64,000 nucleotides of DNA from contig CM071590.1 of NCBI GenBank assembly GCA_036429605.1, forward strand, positions 5,084,001 to 5,148,000. Reading direction: 5' to 3'. The notes beneath the pieces are model-generated. The model was given only the letters and a program-made list of their open reading frames with translations, searched no databases and was not told where the DNA came from. How positions within the stretch are numbered: the stretch's first letter is position 1; every line of letters starts with the position of its first letter. The position numbers were made by a program, and so were the translations under genes. Below are positions 44,688-56,886 of the stretch, piece by piece. Origin of the DNA: Cladobotryum mycophilum (Eukaryota > Ascomycota > Sordariomycetes > Hypocreales > Hypocreaceae).

Positions 44688-47600
44688 CTATCCCCCCGTG
44701 TTAAAGAGAAACTTGAGCTGCCCGACGTCCAGCCTAGCAATCTTGACGCCCTCGGCCTCGTCCAGCGCCGCCTCCACCATCTCCTTCTTCCGCTCCTGGA
44801 GCTCCACGATGCGGTCCTCGACGGTTTCCTTCGTGAGGATGCGGTACACCTTGACCTCGTTGTGCTGGCCGATGCGGTAGGCCCGGTCGACAGCCTGGCG
44901 CTCAATGTAGGGGTTCCAGAAGGGGTCCATGATGACGACGCGCGAGGCGGCCGTGAGGTTGAGGCCCGCGTTGCCGGCGCGGAGGGAGACGAGCATGACG
45001 GTGACGCCCTTCTTGTCGCGGAAGTCCTGCGCCGAGTCGAAGCGCTGCTCGCCCGACATGCCGCCGTCATACCGCCTGATCTCGCCCTCAAACTTCTCGT
45101 GCCAGAGCCCCACCTCTATCAAATCTAGCAGTAGTGTCCACTGCGAAAACACAATCGTCTTCTCGCCCGTCTGCTGGATCTCCTTGAGGAGCTTGATGCA
45201 CTCCGAGACCTTGGCGGCGGGGAGCCAGTTCCTCCTCAGGTAGCCCATGTACTTGTTGTACGCCGCTCTGCTCCTCGAGGCCTCCTTGCGGAGCGTCTTG
45301 AGCATGGAAGGCTTGATATCCGCCTTCTTCTTCCCCTTTCCCTTCTTCTTGTTCTTCTTTTTATCGTCTTGGTTGGCGGTGTTGCCGAACCCATCCTCAA
45401 TCACGAAACCCCTAAGGTTACCATTTTTATCGACATCCTCGGTATCGATCTCGTCCTCCGACTCGTCATCAGTGGTGTCGACGTCGTCGGCGTTCTCCTG
45501 CTTCGGCGCCTCCTGGATCTGATCAGACATGTGAACCTTTTGAAAGGCCTCATATGTGAAACACTTCTTGGGGTCGAATTGGGAGCGGCAGACGGGGCAC
45601 TTAGCCTTGTCGCTCTCGCGCCCATCCTGGAGGTTCATCGAGTTGGCGCCATCCACCAGCCGCGTCAGACACTGCGCGCAGCTGTCATGCCCACATGGAA
45701 TGAAAAAGGACGGGCACTGCACGAAGTCGTAGCAAATCGGACATTCAAACACCTCGACATCTTTGATTCTATTGACAATCTTCTCATCAAGTTTCTTTAC
45801 CAGCTGCATCATATCCTCCTCGGAAATAATGGGAGCGGCATCGTCAACGTCGAGGTTGAGATGCGGGTGGCAGCACGCCTGCCGGAGACGAAGCAGCAAA
45901 ACGAGAATGCTGGAGTAATTCTTGCCAATACTCCCGTCGCGGAGGTATTTGCTGAACTGCACCTGAGACTTCTTCTCCAGCTGGTTGTAGAAATCGCGCT
46001 CGTCCTGGGAAAGCTCCGCATAGACCACTTCCTCCGTCTTGCCCGGGAGGTTCAAGATGGGCTTGCCATCCAACTGGGAGTCCTTTTTGCGACGCAACAT
46101 GATTGCCTTGAGAAGAGCCTGAAGCCTGGTCATGGCGACGCCCCTGGGATCACCAGCTCGGCCAAATAGTGTACCAAAGCTCTACGAATCGTTAGCTTAG
46201 TTCAAGAAAGGAAAAGGGGTAGCAACTCACGTTACGGAACTTGTCCCAGATGCAATACGGCTTGATGCGAAGGAAATGGAGCAACGAGTACAGCTCCAAC
46301 ACACCATTCATCATAGGAGTTCCGGTAAGGCACCAACGATACGTGGCCTTCAGCTGATAGCAAGCCCTGGCAGTCTTGGTATCCTTGTTTTTGATGCACT
46401 GAGCTTCATCAAGAATGACGCGGTGGAAGGTGGCCTTTTCTGGGTGCAGCAGTGGAAACTTGGTGCTAAGAGCCTTGTCGTTGTAGTCCACATTACGACT
46501 TGTGTTTTCCTCCATGAACTTGTCAAGACGCTTGAATTCCTGTGCTATTGTGCCGTACGTTGTTAGGACGACATCGTACTTGAGCAAGTCATCTGTCGTC
46601 GCTTTTTTGTTGTGATACACATAGACTGACAGGCGATGGCTGGACTTTGTCTTTTTAAGGATCTCGTCCTCCCACTGCCGGATGAGAGAGAGCGGCCCAA
46701 TGATTAAGTTTGTCTGCCACGCGTTAGATTATCACTGCTTCGTAAGATCATGTCATATCAGCTTACCTTTGGTCGAGATGTCGCCTGACACGATAGCATC
46801 AAAGAAAGAGTCGATATCGTTTTCCCCAGGCCCATATCGTCCGCCAGAATACCGCCCTTGTTTGTGCCTCGTTCCATTTTCTTCATCCAGGACAGAGCTA
46901 GAATCTGATGTGGATAGAGTCGGCTCTTGAGGCCCTCTGGTGTACCGTCACGGCTCAGCTCGGGGATGTCCATGTCCGGGGTGATGTTCTTGAGCAAATC
47001 ATCGAGATCCCTCTCCGAGACGGATGGATCATGATAGCTGTCGTTGATGTAGTCCATCAACCGGTCTGGCAGCGCTTGTCCAAACTCATCCACTCCGCTA
47101 GCGTAGTTGAACATGTTTGTTTTGCTGATTATGTCCCCAAGACTACTCTGGCTCGGGAGGGTAACCGTGGGTGGTCTCATGGGATTGGAGCTGAGTGTAA
47201 AACCAGTCGGGGGCATTTGCATGCCGTTAGCCATGGCCTGAGGTCCCGCGGATGATGTCCCAAGACCCAAGGGGTTGGAGAAGGCAACGCCGCTCGCGCC
47301 CGAAAAGGGCGATGCCGACGACTGACGAAGTTGAGTGTACCTAGGGGGCTGCGGCGTGCTTGCTTGGCCAAATACTGGGAAGTTTTGCGTCGACGGCACC
47401 AGTGCCTGATCCCATTGGGTGTTGAAAGCGCCAGGCATTCCGATGGAGCCCGCCTCTATTACGTCGTCGTCGTCGTCGTTGAACCCTTCAGCCTTGAAGA
47501 CTTGTTGCCCACGGGATGAGTTGGCTTGCTGAACAGCCATCATTCTCATAAAGGCATCAGCGCCAGGACCATTTGAACCGGCGGCAGCACTCAAGGGCGA

Positions 47601-49500
47601 AGAATCAACATCCTGACTTGAGAGAAACATGGCCATCTCCCTGTCCTTTTTTTCCTGTTCGTTCCTCTGTTCTTGCTTGATCTGCTCAGCAATAGTTGTA
47701 GAATCCGCATCGACATCACTCCTATGGCAGCCTCTGTCAGTTCCTGTGATAGTCGATCTTTGATATTGGATATGCGGGTGACAGCATCATACCCAGTGAG
47801 GTCAATAATCTCAATGTCCTGCCGCGGCGATTCAAAGGGCGAGAAATCTCCCTGAAAAGAAGGTCCCAGTAGGGGAGTCACTTTCCGGGACTTGGAGGAG
47901 CCTCGCTCCCCGTGCAAATCAGAACTGCCATCTCGCTTCCGGCTCTGCAATGTCAGGGCAGCCGGTGTCACCCAGTCCACGGGCTCCAGTGCTTTCCGCG
48001 GCGTTATCATGGGCATGGAGCTGTACTGGGACGAACTCGTAGGGGGCGATGCCGAGAGTCGTCTTATTTCTGAGGAAGGAAAACTGAAATTAGTTGCTGC
48101 TGTTGTGGAAGTTGAAAAGTCATTTGGTAGTAGAACTGGTGATGAGTATAAGGATGGGTCAAAACTCAGCCCCGTCTCGGTCAAGATGTCGAAGGGCACA
48201 GTGATGGGATGATGCAGCAGCTGGTAGGTGGGACAAGGCGAACTGATGGGCAGATGCAGAGGCAGATAAGGCTCCAACGCCAACTCCGTGTAGTCACCGT
48301 CTTGAGGCAGGTCTTCGGTGGCGCAGGAGTCGAAGTAAGGCGAAGGGTGAGTGAAGGGATTCATGAGTGAGGAGTGAAAGGGAAGTGAGGGAGTGAGTGA
48401 GTCAAGGAGGATGAGGACGAGGACGAGCAGACTAGGCAGAATCCGAAGTGTAAGAATCAGGCAGCAGCAGGCTTCTATCTCTACATTTGCATTTTGTAAA
48501 AGAAATAAAGAAGAAGAATGTGATTTATCGTGAAGGGTGAATCTGACGACGAGATGAAGAAGGCCAGACAAGGGGAAGAAAATGTAACATGAATGTGCCA
48601 AAAATAGAAGAAGGGCCGTGAATTTATATACGGGAGAATGCAGAGTGCAGCCCTCTGAATTAAACCACGGAGAGAGAGGATTGGATGGATGTGGAAAATA
48701 AAGTAAATTTGGAGACCCGATGGCAAAAAGATGGCGGGGAGAAGATAAGAATCAAACGGAGGAGTGTAAATAAAATAAAAATAAAATAGAATAAGAATAA
48801 AATGGAAAAGAAAAAGTATGGATGGATCGGATGGAGCACAAAATAAAACAGGAACTTACTTGGCAGCTCTGATGGTGCTGGTGCTGGTGCTGGTGCTGGT
48901 GCCGGTTGTGATGGCGATGGCCTTGGTCTTGGTCCAGCGGGCCGTGGCGTCTCAGACGTCGAGGATGCTGTTGGTCTTGCTGCTGCAGGCAGGGCGTCAG
49001 TCAACACAGTCCACAGAGTCCACGGTGAAGTAAAGTGAACACTGAATAGGTAGTGAACAGTAGGTATCCGGTTTGGATGGATCCATCATCCCATGAGGGG
49101 GGCCGTGGACCATCCAATGAAGGTTACACTCCCAAAAGTCCCCTCCCCTCCCCTCCAAGTCCCCCAAGTCCACCAACCCCCGGCCCGAGGAGCAGCAGCA
49201 GCAGAAGTGGCAGAGCCTCAATGCAGACGGATGGGCGGACAGACGGACAGACAGACAGACAGGCATATCAAGGCAACTTTCTTAAACATCAATCAGGTAG
49301 GTTTTTTTGTTGGTTCGCTTACCGTGGGCGTTTCTCTTAGCCAACGCCTTCAATCGCTTCTTTATTCTCGCAATCTCTTGCCTGGCCTCTTCTCTCTCCG
49401 TCTCCACGCCTTCAAACTCTTCCTCCATCAGGGACTCCAGAATCACCTCTTGAATGGTCAAGTCCTCCATCAGATCCTCATAACTCGTTGTCGCCGCCAT
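44688..49500 (-). CDS. ULS1: SNF2-family ATPase with RING finger, ULS1/RIS1-like SUMO-targeted translocase
   Basis: These proteins are DNA translocases and candidate SUMO-targeted ubiquitin ligases acting at chromatin and in genome stability. Exons: 49500-49323, 48982-48860, 48480-47793, 47721-46767, 46713-46231, 46181-44688; the model is in frame and gives 1306 residues. The first two exons (a charged helix starting MAATTSYEDL and an Ala-Pro repeat) and the start of exon 3 are less certain; a shorter form could start at the ATG at 48364. Just before intron 3 sits EIIDLTG, a good SUMO-interacting motif. The Walker A reads DDMGLGKT and the Walker B LDEAQ. A C3HC4 RING (CPICYDF to CPVCRSQF, about 956-1007) lies between the two helicase lobes, as in Uls1, Rad5 and Rad16. 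Motif VI is QAVDRAYRIGQ. There is no HIRAN domain visible, which speaks against Rad5. The branch point CTGAC supports intron 3. Confidence 0.85.
48876..48903 (-). repeat. ULS1: Ala-Pro-coding GGTGCT hexamer repeat in ULS1 exon 2
   Basis: Tandem GGTGCT units on the plus strand encode alternating Pro and Ala on the minus strand. The open frame and the clean flanking splice sites suggest it is translated. Confidence 0.7.
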
Positions 49501-50700
49501 GGTGATGATAAACTTGAAGCAGAAGAAGAAGACGAAAAAAAGAAGAAGATGAAAAAGAAGAAGAGTGACTCAAACCAGGGGGGGGGGGGTGAAGCGATCA
49601 AAGAAAGAAAATCCCAGGGCTGGCAAAGGAAGGGAGAGAGGGAAACACACTGCGGCGGCGCAATAACTCGCTTTCTCTATTTCTCTTCTCCACTGGAGTT
49701 GCAGATGGGCACTGCTGCTGCTACTGCTGCCACTGCGGTTGCGTTGCTGCAAGGCGGGAATAAGGCAGCCAGTCATGCATCGGCACGCCTTCGATGTGAT
49801 GCCTCATGTAGTGCCAACTTGCAGCTGCAGCAGGGCAGGGCAGGGGGGTAGGAGGAGAAAAAGAGAGAAAGTTACTCCGTACTTTGGGAAGTAAGAAGGG
49901 GAAAGAGAGAAAAAAAATAATAAGAAAAAAACAAATAAGGTCTCAGCCGTCTCAATTGGTTGGTGTACGAGTGCCCAGTGTGTGCTGCCAAGGAGGGGAG
50001 GCAATCTTCAGGCCGCCCAGCATGAAGATACGGGGGGGAGAAGAAGAAAATAAATTAATTGTTCTAATAAATTGGATACAGTATCCGTCTCGCGAGAATG
50101 AGTGAGTGAGTGGGTGATAATGAGAGAGAGAGAGAGACAATTAGCGCTCTCTAGAACAAAGTAGTTGGAAACGGCAGTTAGGTAGTAAGATGCAAGTAGT
50201 CAAGTTCAAGTCCAAAGTCCAACTTGGTGATTTATTATGGATTTTGCTGACCTGCTATAACCTCGTAGGTAAAAAGGTAGGGGAGGATAAAGGATTACTA
50301 CTGCTAGAAGAAGCACTACAAAGAGATTTCGAACCCCCTGGGCGGGCTATTTTAATGAATGAGGTAATGCAACTGGGGCAAGGTAGCAGTAGCAGTAGCA
50401 GTTGGCAGTGGTATCCATTAATAAACAAGCAGATCGCGACGCGTAAAGTGGCCACTATTATTATTATTACCTACCTAATAGTATTACGGGGAGTACAACT
50501 GGAATCATTACATCCATTATTAGGTACATATTCGGTACATGCTGCAACAGCGCCAAGGTCAGTGCACACTCGTACCCAAGACCCTGGGATTCATTCATTC
50601 ATTCACGTCCCTGTTTCTTTACTACTTGTACCTCAAAGAGACACATAGACAAACAGACAGCTTCATCCGCAACAACTGTAACTAGAAGGCGTCTTCTCTC

Positions 50701-50731
<31 letters not shown>
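50701..50731. repeat. (TAT/TTA)10 microsatellite
   Basis: Ten uninterrupted TAT-type units, intergenic. Confidence 0.9.
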
Positions 50732-51766
50732 TTAAACTCTTTGCTAATTACAAGCATGCGATAGTGTATAGCATATCCTCTTTTTTCCCTTACTTTTTAC
50801 CAAGCAAGATCTAATCGCTTTTTGGCTCAACCAAAGGGGAGTGAAGTGAGTAGCTTTCCGCTGTTCAATGAAGGAAGCCCTCCCTTTTTCAAGCCTGTTG
50901 TCACGTTCAAACGTCACTCTTTCTTCATCCATTACTATTACTATTATTGTTATTCTTTATTTTATTTTTTTTATTTTTTCCTCCTTCTTTTTTCCTTTCA
51001 CCCCCTGAAGCCACAAAAGGGAAAAACCCACCCCATAGACAGACTGCTCCATACACAAGAGGATACTGAACCCAGTATTCAGCTGACTCGTGTTGCATGC
51101 AACCACCATCAAGCAAGCCAACCATTTCTCTTATCCCCGACACATACATACACACTCAGCACACCCACACACACACACATACAGCACACACAAAAGAGCA
51201 CACCAAATCCCTCCTCCGCCCGTGTCTTACAATCCATTCAAATAGGTCTGGATTATCGGTTTCCGGATCGGAAGTGGAGGATAGAGGATGAGAGGGGGGC
51301 GTTCAGTCGTGTGTCAAGCCGATTTGTCCCTTTTTCCCTTCTATCCCCTCTCCCCTGTAACCGATCTGCAGTTAGTATGTGTCATTGTCAGCTGTTGTCT
51401 TTGATCAATGCTTCTCCTCCCCACAAAATTATGTAGTAAGTACGTATGACAAATACTTGTACAACCACCAAACAAACAACCCGACACAGGGTATAAACCA
51501 AACACACACGCATACAACACGTCAATGAGGCTGAAAGCAATATGCAATGCATTCGAATCAACTTCACGCTGGAGTAAAAAAGGTTTCCATCGAGAACCCT
51601 ATCTTTAAGATTATCTGCGGACCAAATCCTCTCCTCTTTGATGCGTCTTCCATGACCATCCGACCTAAAAAACTAGAAAAGCTTATCTCGTTCGTCTGAA
51701 TCCCCCTTTATCGATAGCTTGCCATTGCATCGCCAAACTCAAAACCCCCCAACCACGAACCTCCAA

Positions 51767-51767
51767 A

Positions 51768-51802
<35 letters not shown>
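51767..51802. repeat. (TAG)12 microsatellite
   Basis: About twelve TAG/GTA units in a row, about 200 bp beyond the 3' end of the phosphodiesterase gene. Confidence 0.9.
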
Positions 51803-51803
<1 letters not shown>

Positions 51804-52000
51804 CAGTAAAAAAGAAAAGGACAAAGATAATTAATGTTCAGCCCATATTGTGCTTGTCAATGCCAATAAAAAATCATATCCCAAAAAGTAATCTCATGCT
51901 CGCTGATGCCAAACGCCATCTATAGTCCAAGAAAAAAAGACACGGAAAACACCACCACCATCACACCATATATATGTGTATGCCATATATACCTGAATAC

Positions 52001-54381
52001 TTACTTGCCATCTCCCTTAATCTTCCCCCATGCCTTGCCAAACTGGTCCTTGACCCAATCCCAGGCTCCTTCGATCTTGCCCTTGAGTGAATCTGAGTTG
52101 TTGCTGTCGTCATCCTGCTCCTTGTCCCCTTGGTTCTCGCCGGGTTCCTGAGGGGTTGGCTTCGGTTTCTCGGTTTGAACCGTGCTCTGTGGCCGGGGTT
52201 GCTTTGTAGTCGATGCCGTAGTTGATGCCTCTTGTGTAGACGCTGCAGGCTGGGCAGAGGATGAGCTTGTAGAAGTCGTCACTTGCTCCGGAGCCTTTGT
52301 CCTCGCATGCGAAGTCGCCGGCGCAGATGATGGCTCCGGATCCGATGGTATTTCGGGCAAATCTTCAGGCTTGTGGGTTCCCACCGGCTTCAAAGGCAGC
52401 CTTAGCGTTCCATTATTAGGTTTCGGCGTGATGCCAAGAGAATCACACAGTAGGTTGTAAACCTCAATGTTTTCTGTATACGCCAGTTAGAGTTGGAACC
52501 CCTTTACCGCCAAGATCAATAATCGGACAACTTACGGAACACGTCGATTTGGCTGTTCGCCGGGTGGGGGAACGCGGGACCTCGAGCAATAAAGATGGCC
52601 CTCATCAACGGGTGCTCGTGGTCATAACCATGTAAGCCACGGGGATGATATACCAGATTCTTCAACTTGGCTTCCTCCACCACAAACTCGTCCTTCTTGA
52701 CAATGGCCCATCCGGTCTTGGGCACAATCCACAACGGGGCGATGCGTTCGTTGTTGGAAAAGTGATATCTCTTCGGCATGTCCACATCTCGGAGGTAGAC
52801 GTCAAAGTTTGGATTCAGCTTGGCCTTTGCTTTCAAGCCCTTGTAGAGTCCTTGCAGGTCCTTTGGGTTCTTTGGCCGGAGTCCGTATAAAGGCCAGCCG
52901 TCAATATGCTCAATCTTGGAGGTATCGATAAGGTCCTCGAGTTGCAAAAGTCGTGTCGTATCAGTCGTAGCCATACCATGGTCTGACACAACAATTACAT
53001 TGACAATGTTTGTCAAGTTTCGTTCATCCAGCCCCTTGAATATCTGATCCATCATGGTATCAACCTGCTCAATTGTCGACTTTATTTCCGTGCTGTTGGG
53101 GCCATACTTGTGCCCATCAGCATCCACATTCGGGACGTACGCCGCAATCAGCTGGGGTCGCAGATCCTTGGCCTCTATCGCGGGGTTCTCCTTGCCGGGC
53201 ATATCCAAAAACCCAAGAATCCTGGAAACCTTGCTCTTCAACTCTTCCTTGCTGTTGAATTTGTCTACGAAGCCTGGCTCGACGTGCAGAATATGCGCCT
53301 CGCTGCCCGGCCACATGTGGATGGCAGACCGAGCACCCTGCTTCTCAGCCGTCACCCAAAACGGCTCGCCACCCCACCACTTTGGATCCAGGCTCCGAGC
53401 TGGATCGGTATAGTAAAACTCTGCCTTCAATTCGGGGTCCCAAAAGGTGTTGCCAACCACGCCATGAGCCTCGGGGTATAAACCAGTCGCAAGGGTGTAG
53501 TGGTTGGGGAACGTGACTGAGGGAAAGGACGGGAGCATGTACTTTGGCGATACACCCTCTTTGATAAAGGCGTTCAATCTAGGCGTAATTCCACGTTGGA
53601 GAAAATCAGCTCGGAATCCATCCAGGCTGATGATAATCGTAGTTGGCGCAAACAACGCAGTCCCATTGCTGACAAAATGATGCTTGACACCACCAGTCGC
53701 CTTTCGACCCTTTGACAGCTTCCACGCCACCAGCACCAAGATCGCAAAGCCAATCGCAATCAGCGAGTGTATAAATACCCAGCGCCTCCAGCTCCTCCCC
53801 CGATCGACCTTTGCTTGGGACATCATATTCAGTCGTCGCCGGTCATACTCCTCGCTGTCATCCCGGTCGCTGCTGTCGCCCGTCGAGCTTCCGCCCCTCA
53901 TCCCGCCCTCCTCCATCTCATACATCAACTGGCCATCCTCTCCATGCTGCGCATCTTCCATCAGCCTCTTTCTCTTGTCGCCCCTCCTCTTCCTCCTCGT
54001 ATCCCTCTTCTCAGATACTAGATCCTCGTTCGAGACGGCCGCTTGCGACAGGCTCCCAATGCTCGGCTTGCGCCCCAAAATCTTCTCAAAGGGGTTCGGG
54101 AGAGCCAGCGCGGACGGACGCCGCTGGCGTTCCTGCTGGCGTCTCTGGTCCGTAACTAGTCGATCAAGTTCTTCTTCCTCCATCAACACGATCCTATCAT
54201 GCGCCAAAAGCTCGCGGCTGTTCCTCGCCCGTAGCTGCAGCTCATCGTCTTCGCTATCGGGGTCTTGATCGCTTCGGCTGTGAATCGAGGCCGCGTCGTC
54301 ATCGTATGCGATAGGTGAGAGGAGGGATCCATTGTCACGCCCTCCTCCCGGAGTCATAGTGTCGAGCCTGTTGGAAGGCAT
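52001..54381 (-). CDS. Type II membrane nucleotide pyrophosphatase/phosphodiesterase (NPP family)
   Basis: NPP enzymes hydrolyse nucleotide pyrophosphate and phosphodiester bonds outside the cytosol, helping phosphate scavenging. Exons 54381-52536 and 52473-52001 give 772 residues. Residues 1-200 are a long, charged, probably cytosolic region (acidic SEDDELQ, basic RRKRRGDKRKR). A single span at about 201-221 suggests type II topology. The catalytic domain follows with metal-binding D254 in ISLDGFRADF, nucleophile T290 in PSVTFPNHYT, and later VPNVDADGHKYG and VVSDHGMA, which complete the two-zinc site. The C-terminus after the intron is Ser/Thr/Pro-rich and ends in an amphipathic Lys/Trp-rich segment (GAWDWVKDQFGKAWG). 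Yeast NPP1/NPP2 are the likely relatives, but I cannot tell which. The enzyme looks catalytically complete. Confidence 0.92.
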
Positions 54382-54847
54382 CCTGTCGCAACCTCAATGA
54401 GGTCTTGCCGGCACAGGGGTTTTTATCTTTGGAGTTTATCATGCAATGCGATAATGAAGCAGCAAGTTGCAAGGGTGGTAGATCTGCGGCTGAATTATCC
54501 ACCGGTCCGATCCGAATGGCATGAAAACGGCGTCAAACCTTACCCTGTAACCGCGACTTGTCTTGATCTCACATGAACAACTGATATAGTTTAGCTACAA
54601 ACTCCGCAAACGTTGGACAAGCGTGATCCAAAGGTTGAAATTATAAATATGATAACAAATAAAGGAATGGTGCTGTCTAGCTAATAGGTAAGTTGGCTTT
54701 TTGAAAATCTCCTTGCTCCAAACGCTCTAAACAATAACTCTATATCAACACCCGTAAAGGGGAGAAACAAAAACAAAAGAAAATCTAAATGAACGATCAA
54801 GGACGATCTCCAACCATATACTCTATGATGCACTCATGCTATTTGCC
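54382..54847. other. Spacer between the phosphodiesterase start and regulator B end
   Basis: This 466-bp stretch must hold the phosphodiesterase promoter and the regulator B 3' UTR. The part near 54590-54670 is AT-rich. No further gene. Confidence 0.5.
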
Positions 54848-56213
54848 TCAAAGCCCCCCACGAGATGCAAACCACCCGTCAGCTTCTTCTATGCCCAACA
54901 GCGACGAGATGAAAATCCTCCCAAACGAGTCTATGTCATGCGCCATGGCCTCGTTTAGAATCGGCGTAAAATCGGAATCCTTAATCATGAAATGATTATT
55001 CACATTCCACGCCCTCGCAAAGTCAACCGGCGTCCTAGCATTCCACAGGTGCGCCGACACAGTCCAGGTATGGCACAGCCCCAGTCGGCCGTCACACGTC
55101 ATGCCTTTTGTCCCGACGAGGAGTCGATATATCTGTATATAATAAAATGTAAATAGCAATGTGCGACGGATAGACTCATCGAGGATCCACTCCCTCCAGA
55201 AAGCCTTGGTAGGACCAAGGGGATAAAAGGGGAGTTGGGCGATGGCGGCCGCATTGGTATCGGTGTTCCAGTTGGCAAACGAGAGCAGTCCTATTGCTGA
55301 CGTTTCTAGCTCCGAGATGCTGCGACCTGCGGTAGCTCGTGAGCCGATATCATCATCAAAGAGCAGAATGATGCTATAAAGCAAAAGGGCTTGGGTGTGA
55401 GTGAGATTCTCTTCCTTGGTAAGGGGCGTCGGAGAATCGATCAAGTCGTGCAGGCGAGAGTCTATTGTTCTCATGATAATCGGAGCAGTTACGGCATTCT
55501 TGGTCACGTACATGGCACATGAGGCATGCGCATCTGTATTTGTTTATTCTTGTTAGTGAATGCCGGGCTCGACGAAAAAGGGGGCGCAAAGTACCTTGCA
55601 TCGATCGAGGGAGACCATCTCTGTACAGGAGTGGATGGCTCCAGGGGGTATGAATCTCCTTTGCCATGGTTATCGGTGCTAGCTTGATGGCATCGATGGA
55701 GTACTGCAATCTCTTCTCAATGACGTCTCTAAGGGACAAGGCCGCCAACTCCTTATGCTCGGCGGAGGCAGTCAAAGTCGTCGAGTGTCTCGAGAGCTGC
55801 ATGGCAACTTCAGTCTCCGGAATGTCAAGGTACGTCAAACCGGGAAAGCCGCTATCGATGGCCTGCTCAATAGCGTTGAGGCTCTTTTCAAAGGAAGTCT
55901 GCATAGCAGTTGCGGTGATGATGTCCGGGGAGTCTCCAAGCTGGATATCGGACTGCGGAGTATCGAATCTGAAAAACTCGGGCTGCATGTCGTCCTCCGC
56001 CAGCGGATCTTCTGTCTGCTGATGATGATGCGGCGACCCACCGAATCGTGTGCGACGGGCACGTGAGGAATACTCGCACGGTATGTTTCGATTAGAGCAG
56101 CGCATGCACGAAGGGAGAGCAAAGTCACAACGGCGCTTGGCTTTGATGCAGCCAGCGCAGGACTTCCGCCGCGGTGGAGGGTTGTTGCGCTCTCGTGCAG
56201 TGAGTGATGCCAT
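54848..56213 (-). CDS. Zn(II)2Cys6 transcription factor B
   Basis: Exons 56213-55595 and 55533-54848 join in frame to 434 residues. The zinc cluster is near the N-terminus: C19-x2-C22-x6-C29-x6-C36-x2-C39-x6-C46, with KAKRR in the DNA-contacting loop. The rest has helical segments and resembles the shorter regulators often found beside metabolic or secondary-metabolite genes (FTFYYIQIYRLLVG, GLCHTWTVSAHLWNARTP) but lacks an obvious full fungal-specific middle domain. The junction is GTAC donor to ATACAG acceptor, restoring DAHASCAMYVTK. It is divergent from the NmrA-like gene across 673 bp, so the two may share a promoter. There is no evidence for its ligand or targets. Confidence 0.85.
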
Positions 56214-56886
56214 GGATTCTTGTGTTGGGTCTCAGTCAATCTTTTAGTACAAATTGGGTGTAGAGTGACATGAAAAAGAAAAGAAAAGAGTGATATATAA
56301 TTGATTGATGATGCAACTGGCAGGGATGTATGCAAACCATCCACCATCCATGAAAGGAACTATGGGACGTTCGTTGATGATAGAGAGATTGAGAGTGAGT
56401 GAGAGTGAGTGAGAGTAAGAGACCTTCTTAGAGCGTCACTGTCCGAGTCTCACCTCTCAGTGGAGTCGGCAGGGGAGTCTCAGAAGCGCTTTAGTGCCCT
56501 GAAATGGTTGCTCCTGGCGGAACTCCGACGGGGCTAAAATTGGAAGGAAGGACCCATTTCATGGAAGCTCCACACACCCGGAACCCGGCATGCCTGCGGG
56601 GCGGACTTGCGGACTCGATAGCCGGTGATGGCTTCACCAGTGCTTCATCCTACAGGAACCATTCCAGGCATCGACTCAATCTATTCGTAATGAAAAAGCA
56701 GCCTCACTTTGCGAGTGACTCAACATCTAGTCAACATGGCTGAACTGAAGCTGCATCCATCATGAAAGTCATCAACTATCCCACGCATATAACTACAAGC
56801 ATGGCGTCTGGAAACTGGAGCTGGATGACAGAATACTCGAGGGAGAAAGCTACACCCTATCACTTGAACATCAAACCCAAACCACA
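56214..56886. promoter_or_regulatory. Bidirectional promoter region, regulator B / NmrA
   Basis: The two start codons are 673 bp apart on opposite strands with no gene between. A TATA-like ATATAACT lies about 105 bp before the NmrA ATG, and a GAGAGTGAGT repeat is at 56391-56417. Shared control is inferred from geometry only. Confidence 0.5.

Larger units (their letters stand above)
49501..52000. other. 2.5-kb spacer upstream of ULS1
   Basis: This region contains GAA-rich sequence next to the ULS1 start (49521-49566), a G-run at 49577-49589, a (TTA)n tract at 50701-50731, a CA repeat at 51166-51178 and a (TAG)n tract at 51767-51802. The nearby frame at 50190-50648 lacks codon structure and motifs. 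The right end (51840-52000) is probably the phosphodiesterase 3' UTR. Confidence 0.5.

Noticed and set aside
45369..46169. A 266-codon plus-strand frame
   Set aside because: It is antisense to the RING and helicase part of ULS1.
50320..50350. TTCGAACCCC resembling a tRNA T-arm
   Set aside because: The flanks do not pair and there is no A-box at the right distance.
50190..50648. A 152-codon intergenic frame
   Set aside because: It has irregular composition, includes translated simple repeats, and shows no domain, splice sites or homology I can recognise.
25681..51802. Microsatellites considered as CRISPR-like arrays
   Set aside because: They are simple 2-6 bp repeats without spacers, in a eukaryotic genome.
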